In this document: in pieces, positions 1-7,889 of the stretch
Numbering within the stretch: position 1 is the stretch's first letter
Layout: each line of letters begins with the position of its first letter
Assembly: GCA_002441145.1 (NCBI GenBank)
Contig: DJVK01000007.1
Span: forward strand, 1-64,000
Direction of reading: 5' to 3'
DNA from: Candidatus Saccharibacteria bacterium UBA6258
Lineage (GTDB): Bacteria > Patescibacteriota > Saccharimonadia > Saccharimonadales > Saccharimonadaceae
DNA: 64,000 nucleotides
The notes under the pieces: model-generated
What the model was told of the DNA's origin: nothing
The model's database searches: none
What the model saw: the letters and a program-made list of their open reading frames with translations, nothing else
Translations under genes and position numbers: made by a program

Positions 1-64
1 CGCGCTAGCTTCAGGTGCTAGTGCCAGCAATGGCGTGGAGGTTCAAGTCCTCTCATCCGTACCA
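1..64 (+). tRNA. tRNA-Leu(CAG), 3' part
   Basis: Only the 3' part of the gene is inside the window. The anticodon stem CTAGC/GCTAG encloses the 7-nt loop TTCAGGT, which gives anticodon CAG. A long variable arm follows, then the T arm around GGTTCAAGTCC, the 3' acceptor strand CATCCGT, discriminator A at 61 and an encoded CCA at 62-64. The long variable arm and anticodon identify a class II leucine tRNA. A terminator hairpin follows directly. Confidence 0.93.
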
Positions 65-70
65 AATATT

Positions 71-97
71 ACACTACTTACATGTAGTGTTTTTATT
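71..97 (+). terminator. Terminator of tRNA-Leu(CAG)
   Basis: A 7-bp stem (ACACTAC at 71-77 with GTAGTGT at 84-90) is followed by a T-rich tract. It lies 6 bp after the encoded CCA. Confidence 0.8.
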
Positions 98-130
98 TAG
101 CCTATCTTCGAGACCTTTGAACCTCCACTA

Positions 131-150
131 ATTTGTTGCACGCAACAAAT
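131..150. repeat. Palindrome between the tRNA 3'-end copies
   Basis: ATTTGTTGC and GCAACAAAT form 9-bp inverted arms around a 2-nt centre. It could be a recombinase or regulator site, or a hairpin in RNA; nothing decides between them. Confidence 0.6.
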
Positions 151-214
151 GTGGCGTATCGCCTAGCGGCTCTTCCGCTCGCGCTACACCAAGTCCTCTC
201 ATCCGTACCAAAAT

Positions 215-247
215 AAAAACACCACGGAAACGTAGTGTTTTTATTTT
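215..247. terminator. Bidirectional terminator after the duplicated tRNA end
   Basis: The stem AAAAACAC-c-ACG (215-226) pairs with CGT-a-GTGTTTTT (231-242) around a GAAA tetraloop, with one C/A mismatch, followed by T residues on the plus strand. A-rich flanks would also let it stop the minus-strand FAD oxidase gene that ends at 258. Confidence 0.7.
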
Positions 248-257
248 GCTGTATTAC

Positions 258-1883
258 TTATAGACCGAAACGAGCTAATTGGCCGACGTCGTAATTGTTA
301 CGAAGCATTTCGGCAAGGTGCCGAACATCAATATCTTGCTTGACGCCTGGGTTAAGCGTACCGTGTGGATCGCACACTTTGCGGATCTCGGCGTACATCT
401 CTACAACCTTAGGGTCAAGTTGAGTATAGATGAACTTTGTCTTCAGGCGGCCCTCGCCACCCTCAGCAATCATTGTTCCACTATGAGCATACACGAGTTT
501 TGTAAGGTCATCCAAAATTTTAAAGATCTTTTGCTTGTCGCCAACCTTACGTAGTTCGAGTGTTGGATAAACGCTGTACGTATTGGTATACACGTGGCCT
601 GCTAGCGGCAAAGATACGTGGTGCTTTGCTGCCACACCCTTTAGTGCGGTTGCAAAATCTTCGAGGCGCGGTGTCGGTACGTGGAAGCCGCCAAAAATAT
701 GTGGCGCGGCTTGATCGGCGTGGTCCGGGAACGAGGTATAGTAAGTGACGTCACAAGCAGCCAACAAGTCGTGCGACTCGGGGCCATCACCAGTTACGAT
801 AACGATGTCGTTCTGTTTTTCGAAGAATTTAAGTACTTTTTTAATTTGCTTGGCACGCGCTCGGTCACTAAAATCATCAAATCCGATAATCACTACAGAT
901 TCAGGAGTTAAGGTTTCTTTTGCTTTTGTATAAAAATCGTACGTTCGGCCGTGCTTCAATGCATTTTCGAATAACTCAGCGTCCATATATTCAAGTAGTG
1001 CTGGCGTCATGTTGCTAAGCATATCTAGCGCGTCACGCGCAGCATTTTCCGATGAGAATACCAATGCTGCGGCGCCCATATGGAGGCTACGGTACTCAGC
1101 CTTCATAATCATCTCGGTGATGATTCCAAGTGTACCCTGACTGCCGATAAACAATGGCGTAAGGTCGAACGAACCATCACGTTGCTTGACATCTGCAACG
1201 GTGTTGTAGCCTGTGGAGTCGTTAGCGTTCAGTGAGTCGAGCACATCGGCGTATTCTTCTATGATTCCGTCGATACCACGGTATAGTTCGCCTTCGAACG
1301 TCTGGAGGCCTTTGCGGCGGCTTAGTTCACGTTTTGATAGACGGCCCGTCTGGATAACGTCACCGTTGGCAAGAACTACCTCGAGTTGCTCGACAGATCG
1401 CTCAATTGTTCCGTATTTACCAGCGTACGGCCCCGAAACCGCACTAGCAACGGCGCCACCGACTGTCCCGTATGCGTAGCAGCCTGCTAAGGATAGAATT
1501 CCTGTACCGTGAAGTGATAACGCCTGATTTAGCGCACCGACGGTTGCACCCGGCTGTAGGCGAACAAGTTTTTGCTTTGCGTCGTATTCAAAGATCTGGT
1601 TCATGTGTGCGGTCATAACAACAGCAGCGCCTTTACCAATCGCTGCACCGGTTGGATCAGTTCCAGCACCACGGACCGTCACAGGAAGCGTGTGGCCCTT
1701 TTCGGCTAACTGCCACGTAAATCGTGCGACTTTACGAATATCGTTAGTTGTTCGTGGATAGATGACCATTTCTGGTTTAATGCTGAGAACACCGCCGTCG
1801 GCGCTCATTGCCTCGCGGACGTCCATTCGCGTTGATACTTCACCATTGATATGCCCTCGTAAGTAATCGGCAACTTTACTCAT
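258..1883 (-). CDS. FAD-binding oxidase (GlcD / D-lactate dehydrogenase-like)
   Basis: A flavoprotein oxidoreductase of the GlcD/DLD type, 541 aa. The N-terminal half is a PCMH-type FAD-binding domain with the family's glycine-rich loop (VRGAGTDPTGAAIG, about residues 70-83), followed by GTVGGAVAS. The C-terminal half has the FAD-oxidase cap and ends with the usual DPHGTLNPG signature. The family oxidises D-2-hydroxy acids such as D-lactate or glycolate and passes electrons to quinone or another acceptor; the substrate cannot be read from sequence. Start ATG at 1881-1883 is preceded by AGAGGT and, farther up, an extended -10 (TGCTATACT) at 1913-1921. The gene stands alone, convergent with the tRNA region. 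It could feed electrons to the bd oxidase encoded later in the window (inference). Confidence 0.85.
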   Translation of the reverse strand: MSKVADYLRGHINGEVSTRMDVREAMSADGGVLSIKPEMVIYPRTTNDIRKVARFTWQLAEKGHTLPVTVRGAGTDPTGAAIGKGAAVVMTAHMNQIFEYDAKQKLVRLQPGATVGALNQALSLHGTGILSLAGCYAYGTVGGAVASAVSGPYAGKYGTIERSVEQLEVVLANGDVIQTGRLSKRELSRRKGLQTFEGELYRGIDGIIEEYADVLDSLNANDSTGYNTVADVKQRDGSFDLTPLFIGSQGTLGIITEMIMKAEYRSLHMGAAALVFSSENAARDALDMLSNMTPALLEYMDAELFENALKHGRTYDFYTKAKETLTPESVVIIGFDDFSDRARAKQIKKVLKFFEKQNDIVIVTGDGPESHDLLAACDVTYYTSFPDHADQAAPHIFGGFHVPTPRLEDFATALKGVAAKHHVSLPLAGHVYTNTYSVYPTLELRKVGDKQKIFKILDDLTKLVYAHSGTMIAEGGEGRLKTKFIYTQLDPKVVEMYAEIRKVCDPHGTLNPGVKQDIDVRHLAEMLRNNYDVGQLARFGL

Positions 1884-1955
1884 ATCTACCTCTTGTTAAA
1901 CTCATTGGTTACAGTATAGCATAAGCGGTAGGGTATTCCATATTTTGAAATAGTC

Positions 1956-1964
1956 TGTTATACT
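1956..1964 (+). promoter_or_regulatory. Extended -10 promoter of tRNA-Leu(TAG)
   Basis: TGTTATACT is an extended -10 (TGnTATACT) about 20 nt before the mature tRNA 5' end. No good -35 is seen. Confidence 0.6.
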
Positions 1965-1984
1965 TGCTCAGTAATTCACCGTAC

Positions 1985-2069
1985 GCGCGAGTGGTGGAAT
2001 TGGTAGACACGCTAGCCTTAGGAGCTAGTGCCTCCGGGCGTGAAGGTTCAAGTCCTTTCTCGCGTACCA
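1985..2069 (+). tRNA. tRNA-Leu(TAG)
   Basis: An 85-nt class II tRNA. Acceptor strands GCGCGAG (1985-1991) and CTCGCGT (2059-2065) pair with one G-T wobble. The anticodon stem CTAGC/GCTAG holds loop CTTAGGA, giving anticodon TAG. There is a long variable arm, a GGTTCAAGTCC T arm and an encoded CCA at 2067-2069. It reads CUN leucine codons and complements the CAG tRNA at the left edge. Confidence 0.96.
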
Positions 2070-2077
2070 TATAAATG

Positions 2078-2103
2078 CACCGTCATTAGACGGTGTTTTT
2101 ATT
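2078..2103 (+). terminator. Terminator of tRNA-Leu(TAG)
   Basis: CACCGTC (2078-2084), loop ATTA and GACGGTG (2089-2095) are followed by a T-rich tail. The tail overlaps the stop codon of the small minus-strand ORF that ends at 2102. Confidence 0.85.
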
Positions 2104-2353
2104 ATGTATTCGCAAGATCCATTGCTACACTTCCCATATACCAGTCGCGGACCCGACAAAGTTCCTCGTGTAGTTGTAGTTGGTATTCGAACGTTATCGT
2201 GCTGCTTACCACACCCTCGAATAGTACGCCTCGACGGAGTGAAATCGCCGCTTCCCACGCACCAAACTCACGCTTGGGATATTTTGTTTTAGGTAAAAAA
2301 ATAGACCCGCTCAGGTCTGTCTCTGCATTAGTCTGGTTTTCGTGTGTTTTGAT
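2102..2353 (-). CDS. Small unrecognised protein, no ATG/GTG/TTG start
   Basis: An open minus-strand frame directly downstream of rsmD. It codes for about 83-85 residues of natural-looking composition, including KYPKREFGAWEAAISLRRG and a helical C-terminus ending MDLANT. The frame is open upstream to a stop at 2408-2410, yet that stretch has no ATG, GTG or TTG. The only plausible starts are ATC at 2351-2353 or ATT at 2354-2356 or 2357-2359. An AGGAG at 2361-2365, overlapping the rsmD stop, lies 7 nt before the ATC. An infC-like rare start, a degraded gene, or a chance open frame are all possible. I recognise no family. The spacing to rsmD suggests one transcript. Confidence 0.5.
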   Translation of the reverse strand: MKTHENQTNAETDLSGSIFLPKTKYPKREFGAWEAAISLRRGVLFEGVVSSTITFEYQLQLHEELCRVRDWYMGSVAMDLANT

Positions 2354-2364
2354 AATAATTCTCC

Positions 2365-2910
2365 TCAGCCTTCTCGGCGGAAGGAGGTGAGGTTTGCATT
2401 TCCATAACTACGATTGTCCACCACAACAATTCCGTTTTCTAGATTTGGCACCTCACCTCTTCCTGTATGGGATAATACCATAAGCCCATTGGGTTTGAGA
2501 AGACCAAAAAGCTTGCTAACTGTGGATAACTGCAAATCGTCGTATGGCGGATCGGCAAAGATTATGTCGTAAAATTTTTCATCACGCGTTTCCAGCCAAT
2601 TATTTACAGATGTTCGAATAATCTCCACACTCTGTTCAGCACCTAGCGAAACCACATTTTTTGCCAATATTTTTTGCGCGATTTTATCACGCTCAACGAA
2701 AGTGGCAGACCTTGCGCCACGGCTTAACGCCTCGAGCCCAACCGACCCCGTACCTGCAAAAACATCCAGTACGTCAGTACCCTGTATCTCACTACCAATG
2801 CTATTAAACATCGCGTTGCGGACTCGCTCGCCCATCGGGTGCGTCCGAGTACCGTCAGGCGCTTCGATTTTGCGGCCACCATACTTTCCCGAAATAATAC
2901 GTATATTCAT
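2365..2910 (-). CDS. rsmD: 16S rRNA (guanine-966 N2)-methyltransferase RsmD
   Basis: A class I SAM-dependent methyltransferase, 181 aa, the usual RsmD length. It methylates G966 of 16S rRNA during 30S assembly. The N-terminus has the family's ISGKYGGRKIEAPDG-type start and RVRNAMFNSI, then the SAM loop LDVFAGTGSVGLEALSRGA (about residues 49-67) and the catalytic DPPY at about 122-125. The start ATG overlaps the stop of the upstream gene by 1 bp (TAATG), implying translational coupling. The gene ends with TGA, which shows TGA is a normal stop in this organism. Confidence 0.93.
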   Translation of the reverse strand: MNIRIISGKYGGRKIEAPDGTRTHPMGERVRNAMFNSIGSEIQGTDVLDVFAGTGSVGLEALSRGARSATFVERDKIAQKILAKNVVSLGAEQSVEIIRTSVNNWLETRDEKFYDIIFADPPYDDLQLSTVSKLFGLLKPNGLMVLSHTGRGEVPNLENGIVVVDNRSYGNANLTSFRREG

Positions 2911-3714
2911 TAAATACCCGCTTTACGATATGCTTCGTACCAAGCGTACGTGACTGTTTGAATAATTTCAGGGATCAGCTTCTCGCGCGTCTGGCGAGCT
3001 AGCTTAGCGTTCCATCCTGACTTCCAGAAGGTATGATACATGTCCATGTCAAAGACGGTATGAACTGACTCTAAAAATACCTTTTCTAATCCCATTCCTT
3101 CGGCACGCTTAATCCATTCTTCGGTGGGCCCGGTTTTTACGAAACGCGTCGTCTTGATGCTTGTCGCTACACCGAACTCAAACATAAAGTGTGTCGCGAA
3201 AACGCCTTTCGCACCCCAGTATTCCCAGTTCTTACTAAGCGTATCGCGTTTGCCAGAACCTATAATCAAGTTCTTATCTTTAATTGTCAGGCGCTCTTCT
3301 TTCGGTTTACCCCACAATTCCTCAATCTTATCGCTTAGTGGATAATGGTGCGCAGGAGTCAGGCCGTCAACGATAGCATGTGCGATCCATGCCGCTTCAA
3401 ATGCCGCTCGAGCGTGGTTATTTACCTTTAGCGCTTCTGTCAGGTTATCTTGGTGATCAAGAATCATATCGATAAGCTGACGATCATCCGCTTTAGTCGG
3501 GTCAATGTAATGCCACGGTTCGTCCTGGCTTGGACTTTTGCGCTTAATGCCGTCAGGGCCATTGTCACCTTCGAAGTGCAAAATTTCTTTAATCGAAGGA
3601 AAGCCAGGGCCAATGCCTGGCATCGTCTTTAAATTGCGCCGTGCTACACGATCAATCTTTTGATGCACGCCGATAAAGCCGCCTGATTGTTTCCTGAATG
3701 TCGTACCCGAGTAC
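2910..3714 (-). CDS. Putative zinc-dependent phospholipase C / P1-nuclease-like protein
   Basis: About 268 aa and not named in any family I can recite. It carries the ligand pattern of zinc-dependent phospholipase C and S1/P1 nucleases: H113-x3-D117-x5-H123 within AHAIVDGLTPAHHYPL, and later H176-x3-E180 (HFMFE). In B. cereus PLC the same spacings (H-x3-D-x5-H, then H-x3-E) bind the trinuclear zinc site. Further histidines at about 47, 69 and 101 could complete it. No clear signal peptide is visible, which is unusual for secreted members. The start is a GTG at 3712-3714 or nearby, with GGG about 9 nt upstream; an internal ATG at residue 32 is an alternative. It lies between recG and rsmD and overlaps rsmD by 1 bp. 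Confidence 0.6.
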
Positions 3715-3733
3715 ACCTTTTAAGTCCCTGACG

Positions 3734-5767
3734 TTAATTTAATGTTGTTAAGCGCTGATAATATTGGACCTGCGCTGCAAGCTCTTTGTATTGTAGCAAA
3801 TCACTACCGCTTTCGACGAATCTTTTTGCTGCCTTCTGCGCCCGTGAGATCAGTTGCGTATCTGCTAATGTTGCGATTTGCAGATTTAGTGCACCGTGTT
3901 GGGCCTTGCCGTAAATTTCCCCTGGCCCGCGTAATTTTAAATCAACTTCGGCTAAATAAAAGCCGTCGTTAGATTTTTCAATTTCGCGTAATCGTTCGGT
4001 AGGTTTATTCGTACTACTCATCATCAAGTAACAATAGCTCTGATGGTCGCCACGACCGACGCGCCCACGCAACTGATGCAGCTGCGACAGTCCAAACCTG
4101 TCGGCGTTTTCGATAATCATGACGGTCGCGTTCGGAACGTCGACTCCGACTTCGACCACTGTCGTGCTAACGAGAATATCGTATTTGTTATTTTTAAAGT
4201 CGTGCATAACCTGCTCTTTGTCGGATGCTGGCAGCTTACCGTGCAATAGGCCGATGCTTCGATGACCGAATACGCTATTTTTAAGGCGCTTATATTCTGC
4301 CTGAACGCTCTTAATGTCATTGTCCGGATTTTCATCGATCAAGCTACAAATAACATACACTTGTCGGCCAGCGGCTATTTCTTGATCAATATGTCCATAA
4401 ATTGTCTTAGCAGAAATCGGAGAAATGATTTTCGTAATAATAGGCAACCTGTTTGCAGGCCGTTCATTAAGTATACTAACCTCAAGTTCACCATATACCG
4501 TCAATGCTAGGCTTCGCGGTATTGGCGTGGCGGTCATCGCCAGTAGATGTGGCAAGTGCTTCGACTTATCAAGTAGCTTTTGGCGTTGCTCGACGCCAAA
4601 GCGATGCTGTTCATCGATAACGACGAATCCTAATTGTTTAAATTTAACCTTATCTTGAATTAATGCGTGCGTACCAACGACAACATCGACTTCGCCATTC
4701 TCAATTTGCTCATAAAGCGTCGCCCGTGCCTTACCCTTCACGCTTCCAATCAGCAGCCCCACCTTCACGCCAAACGGCGATAACATTTTGTCGAGTGTTT
4801 CGGCATGTTGAGTCGCCAGTATTTCGGTAGGAGCCATAAGCGCCGTCTGATAGCCATGACTGGCGGCCTGACGCGCCGCAAGGCCTGCGACAACTGTTTT
4901 ACCGCTACCTACGTCGCCCTGGAGTAATCGGTTCATAGGGACTTGTGCTTCAAAGTCTTGTAATATATCCCACGCTGCGCGACGTTGCGCCGACGTAAGT
5001 TCAAATGGTAGTTGTGCCACAAAATCTTTAACGACATGCTGTTCAAATGGAATATGCCAACCTTCAAGTTTCGCGTTTTCTTGCTTATTAAGCTGGCTCG
5101 CCAAAAGCAATTGGAATAATTCCTCGAACGCTAATCTATCACGTGCCGCAACGACGTCTTCTTGCTTTTTCGGAAAATGCATCGTCGATATCGCGTTCGC
5201 ACGGTCCATCAATTTTTCAGTAGCGATGATTTCTGGAGGCATTGTTTCTGGCAAGACGCTCATCAGCGGGCGAAGCTCTTCGAGTACTTTACGTACCATT
5301 GGGCTCTTGAGCCCGTGAACTGCGCGATAGACCGGTAGCAGCCTATCGGCTTGCACGGGCATATCCTTAGCTGTTTCTGCTGAGGGATTAGTGAGTTGAT
5401 AGCGGTTATACTGAAACTCAAACTCACCCGAAAAATAGAATTCGTCGTTCGTACCCGCAAGTTGCTGCGTACGATAGGGCTGATTGAACCAAACAGCGTT
5501 AAGTTTGCCTGTATCGTCGACGAGTACGGCCGTTGTTAGCTTTAGGCCACGACGTACCATTCGCGTGCTAATCTTTTCGCATCGCGCTTTGATGGTCATT
5601 TTGCCAGGAGAAATATCAGCAATTTTGACCACGTTAGTAAAATCCTCGTGACGCCGCGGCAAGAACATTAGCAAATCGTTGACAGTGTGAAGCCCCGCGG
5701 CACGCAATTGCTCTGCGGTTTTTGGCCCCACACCCTTCACCTGCTCTAAGCTCGTCAATAGATTCAT
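3734..5767 (-). CDS. recG: ATP-dependent DNA helicase RecG
   Basis: 677 aa, standard RecG length. An N-terminal wedge/OB domain (HhH-like VKGVGPKTAEQLRAAG at the start) is followed by a superfamily 2 helicase core with Walker A GDVGSGKT, the Walker B variant DEQHRFG, motif III ATPIPRSL, and the C-terminal GRVGRGDHQSYCYL typical of RecG. It reverses stalled replication forks and processes branched DNA. A TACACT extended -10 (5776-5781, TGC before it) ends 8 nt before the ATG with no Shine-Dalgarno, predicting a leaderless transcript. Confidence 0.96.
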   Translation of the reverse strand: MNLLTSLEQVKGVGPKTAEQLRAAGLHTVNDLLMFLPRRHEDFTNVVKIADISPGKMTIKARCEKISTRMVRRGLKLTTAVLVDDTGKLNAVWFNQPYRTQQLAGTNDEFYFSGEFEFQYNRYQLTNPSAETAKDMPVQADRLLPVYRAVHGLKSPMVRKVLEELRPLMSVLPETMPPEIIATEKLMDRANAISTMHFPKKQEDVVAARDRLAFEELFQLLLASQLNKQENAKLEGWHIPFEQHVVKDFVAQLPFELTSAQRRAAWDILQDFEAQVPMNRLLQGDVGSGKTVVAGLAARQAASHGYQTALMAPTEILATQHAETLDKMLSPFGVKVGLLIGSVKGKARATLYEQIENGEVDVVVGTHALIQDKVKFKQLGFVVIDEQHRFGVEQRQKLLDKSKHLPHLLAMTATPIPRSLALTVYGELEVSILNERPANRLPIITKIISPISAKTIYGHIDQEIAAGRQVYVICSLIDENPDNDIKSVQAEYKRLKNSVFGHRSIGLLHGKLPASDKEQVMHDFKNNKYDILVSTTVVEVGVDVPNATVMIIENADRFGLSQLHQLRGRVGRGDHQSYCYLMMSSTNKPTERLREIEKSNDGFYLAEVDLKLRGPGEIYGKAQHGALNLQIATLADTQLISRAQKAAKRFVESGSDLLQYKELAAQVQYYQRLTTLN

Positions 5768-5775
5768 CTACTACT

Positions 5776-5784
5776 AGTGTAGCA
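5776..5784 (-). promoter_or_regulatory. Extended -10 of recG (leaderless)
   Basis: Read on the minus strand this is TGCTACACT. The hexamer ends 8 nt before the recG ATG, so transcription should begin at or next to the start codon. Confidence 0.5.
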
Positions 5785-5786
5785 AA

Positions 5787-6545
5787 CTACTCAGTAACAG
5801 CTAAGATACCTTCGAGAACGAGGGCGGTGTCCTCCCAGCCGTCAACAGCGATTGAATCAATGCCCATTGCTTTAACAGGATAGTCGTTGCCGCCTTCCAT
5901 TAGCTTGTCGCCAATAAATAAGATTTCATCTTTACTAACATCGATTGCGTCCATAAGCTTTTGCATCCCATACGCCTTATCGATACCGATACGGGTAACG
6001 TCGACACTAGTCGTGCCACCAAGCCGCACTTCAAGATCAGGCAACAGTTCGGCAACTTTATCGCGAAGAATCGGCTTGATGTCTTTGTTCTTTTCAGCCC
6101 ATTCATACTTTTTCTCTGCTGGAGCTTGCTGCCCAAGCGCAGAAAACGTCACCTGACTACCGCGATCCTCGATGATATCACCGTACGGCTTTTCTTCCCA
6201 TAATCCAAGCTCTTTCGATACTTGCGCGAGAGCTTGTTCGATAGATTCCTTTTGCTCTACAGTGAGGTCTTCTGCGTATTGTTTGGCCCATTTACTATCT
6301 AGTTCGTCATAGCGATAATAGCGGGTGCCACAAGTAGGCATCAAGTGTAGTTTATTCAATAAGTGGGTCGGCGCCTCAAGACGATCAACAACTTGTTTTT
6401 CGAATTGTTCAAATTTACCGCCTGAAATAACACATACGTCATACTTTTGTAACAACTGCGTGAGTAGCTCGCTCATGCGATCAGAGATTGGTGATTTTGT
6501 GACAGCCAACGTGTCATCTAGGTCAAATGCAATAACTTTCTTCAT
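5787..6545 (-). CDS. HAD-superfamily phosphatase (phosphomannomutase-like, type IIB)
   Basis: 252 aa when started at the ATG at 6543-6545. A longer frame reaches into tyrS but has no family sequence before AFDLDDTLAV. The catalytic DxD is D8-L-D10. The C-terminal acid motif is GDKLMEGGNDYP. The cap and overall length resemble eukaryotic phosphomannomutase and type IIB HAD phosphatases. Substrate unknown; sugar phosphates are likely. It sits 19 bp after tyrS and has its own extended -10 (TGCTATACT, 6553-6561) ending 7 nt before the ATG with no Shine-Dalgarno, so it is probably a separate leaderless unit. Confidence 0.8.
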   Translation of the reverse strand: MKKVIAFDLDDTLAVTKSPISDRMSELLTQLLQKYDVCVISGGKFEQFEKQVVDRLEAPTHLLNKLHLMPTCGTRYYRYDELDSKWAKQYAEDLTVEQKESIEQALAQVSKELGLWEEKPYGDIIEDRGSQVTFSALGQQAPAEKKYEWAEKNKDIKPILRDKVAELLPDLEVRLGGTTSVDVTRIGIDKAYGMQKLMDAIDVSKDEILFIGDKLMEGGNDYPVKAMGIDSIAVDGWEDTALVLEGILAVTE

Positions 6546-6564
6546 ACCAACCAGTATAGCAGGG

Positions 6565-7776
6565 CTAGCGTGCGAGTATAAAGGAGTTTTTGCCTTTTTT
6601 GATAAGGCAAACGTGGTCGAGCGCACGATCTTCGGTGACCTTTTCGCCATCAACAGATACCGCACTACCTTGCAGTAACCGACGAGCCTCGCCGTTGCTA
6701 GCAGCGACACCAGACTCAACTAGCGCGCTGATAACTGAATCACAACTTACGGTAGGAATTTCGGCAGCAAGTGCATCAAGGTCCGCTTCGTTAAGTTCTT
6801 CGACGCTTGCGCCCCCGAACAATACCTTGGTCACTCGTTCAACTGACTCACGGCGCTCAGCGCCATGCACAAGTTCGGTAACCTCACGAGCGAGTAGCTT
6901 TTGCAAACCGCGGTCACCTGGGTTGTTGCGGTGGTGTTCGATAGCCGTCTCGACAACTTCTCTTGCGAGGAGTGTGTAAATTTTAATAAGGTCTTCGGCA
7001 GTTTCGTCATCGACATTAAGCCAGAACTGGTAAAACTTGTATGGACTTGTCTTAACTGGGTCGAGCCAGACAGCGCCACCTTCGGACTTACCAAACTTAA
7101 CGCCGGTTTGCTTGTTGACGACGAGCGGTGTGGTGAAGACATGCGACTCCACACCTTCAAGTTTACGAATCAGCTGGACGCCGGCAATACTGTTGCCCCA
7201 TTGGTCAGCTCCTGCAACCTGCAGTGTTGCGCCCTTTGTGCGGTACAAGTGTAAAAAGTCGTAACCCTGAATAAGCGAGTAACTAAATTCAGCGTAACTG
7301 ATTCCTTCACCGCCTTCACCGATACGTGCTTGAACAAAGTCACGGTCTAACAGCTGCGTCATCGACATGTGCTTACCTACAATACGCAAGAAGTCTAGGT
7401 AGTTCATGTCTTTGAACCAATCGTAATTATCGACAAGTTCAAAATCTTTGCCCGCAAAAACAGTGTTATATTGAGCTGCAATACCAGCTTTATTTTTAGC
7501 GATTTCATCAAGCGTTTTAAGGTCGCGTTCTTGCTTTTTGCCATCTGGGTCGCCAATCATCCCAGTCGCGCCGCCCACAAGGAGGATTGCCTTGTGACCA
7601 TGGTCAATAAAGTGACGTACGAGCATTGCTGCCGCTAGGTTACCGACAGTCATACTATCAGCTGAAGGGTCGACACCCCAATAGAAAGTTCGAGTCTCTT
7701 TGTCTAAGTCTTTAATATCTGCGAAGGTCATTTGATTAACAAACCCGCGCCACGTCAGCTCTTCTGATAGCGACAT
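6565..7776 (-). CDS. tyrS: Tyrosyl-tRNA synthetase
   Basis: 403 aa class I aminoacyl-tRNA synthetase. The Rossmann catalytic domain has a HIGH-like loop (GVDPSADSMTVGNL, about residues 34-47), the tyrosine-binding region SYSLIQGYDFLHLY, and a KMSKS-like KFGKSEGG. The C-terminal about 60 residues form an S4 RNA-binding domain (RRLLQGSAVSVDGEKV). Translation enzyme in the cytoplasm. A Shine-Dalgarno AAAGGAGAG precedes the ATG. The leader is short and shows no T-box. Confidence 0.97.
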   Translation of the reverse strand: MSLSEELTWRGFVNQMTFADIKDLDKETRTFYWGVDPSADSMTVGNLAAAMLVRHFIDHGHKAILLVGGATGMIGDPDGKKQERDLKTLDEIAKNKAGIAAQYNTVFAGKDFELVDNYDWFKDMNYLDFLRIVGKHMSMTQLLDRDFVQARIGEGGEGISYAEFSYSLIQGYDFLHLYRTKGATLQVAGADQWGNSIAGVQLIRKLEGVESHVFTTPLVVNKQTGVKFGKSEGGAVWLDPVKTSPYKFYQFWLNVDDETAEDLIKIYTLLAREVVETAIEHHRNNPGDRGLQKLLAREVTELVHGAERRESVERVTKVLFGGASVEELNEADLDALAAEIPTVSCDSVISALVESGVAASNGEARRLLQGSAVSVDGEKVTEDRALDHVCLIKKGKNSFILAR

Positions 7777-7848
7777 ACAGTAACTCTCCTTTCATATTAC
7801 TAGTGTAAATAGTATCACAAATTCTAATAGTGCGCACAAAGGTATTGA

Positions 7849-7857
7849 TGCTATAAT
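7849..7857 (+). promoter_or_regulatory. Extended -10 promoter of the class A PBP gene
   Basis: TGCTATAAT is a perfect extended -10. Transcription would start about 7864, leaving a leader of about 25 nt with a GGGAAAAG Shine-Dalgarno-like run before the GTG. Confidence 0.7.
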
Positions 7858-7889
7858 GAATGTAATATTGCTTATGGGAAAAGTGTAAC

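Larger units (their letters stand above)
44..212 (+). repeat. Direct repeat of the tRNA-Leu 3' end (att-like)
   Basis: A 23-bp sequence covering part of the T arm, the 3' acceptor strand and the CCA of tRNA-Leu(CAG) occurs at 44-66 and again, identical, at 190-212. Both copies are followed by a hairpin ending in GTAGTG and T residues. Between them lie a 12-bp inverted copy of another piece of the same tRNA (35-46 against 117-128), a palindrome at 131-150 with 9-bp arms, and a GC-rich hairpin at about 165-175. The second copy has no tRNA body, so it is not a gene. The layout resembles the attachment-site duplication left by an integrase-type element, or a local duplication. No integrase is visible in this window. 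Confidence 0.75.

Noticed and set aside
2025..2390. Open frames across tRNA-Leu(TAG) on both strands (including one ending WYARKDLNLHARRH)
   Set aside because: They read through the tRNA and its terminator. Such antisense frames are a known artefact of tRNA genes.
6546..6719. N-terminal extension of the HAD phosphatase into tyrS
   Set aside because: It overlaps the tyrS coding sequence, contains a -10 box, and matches no HAD fold.
7777..7889. T-box riboswitch upstream of tyrS
   Set aside because: The interval is only 113 bp and divergent with another gene; no T-box sequence or antiterminator stem is seen.
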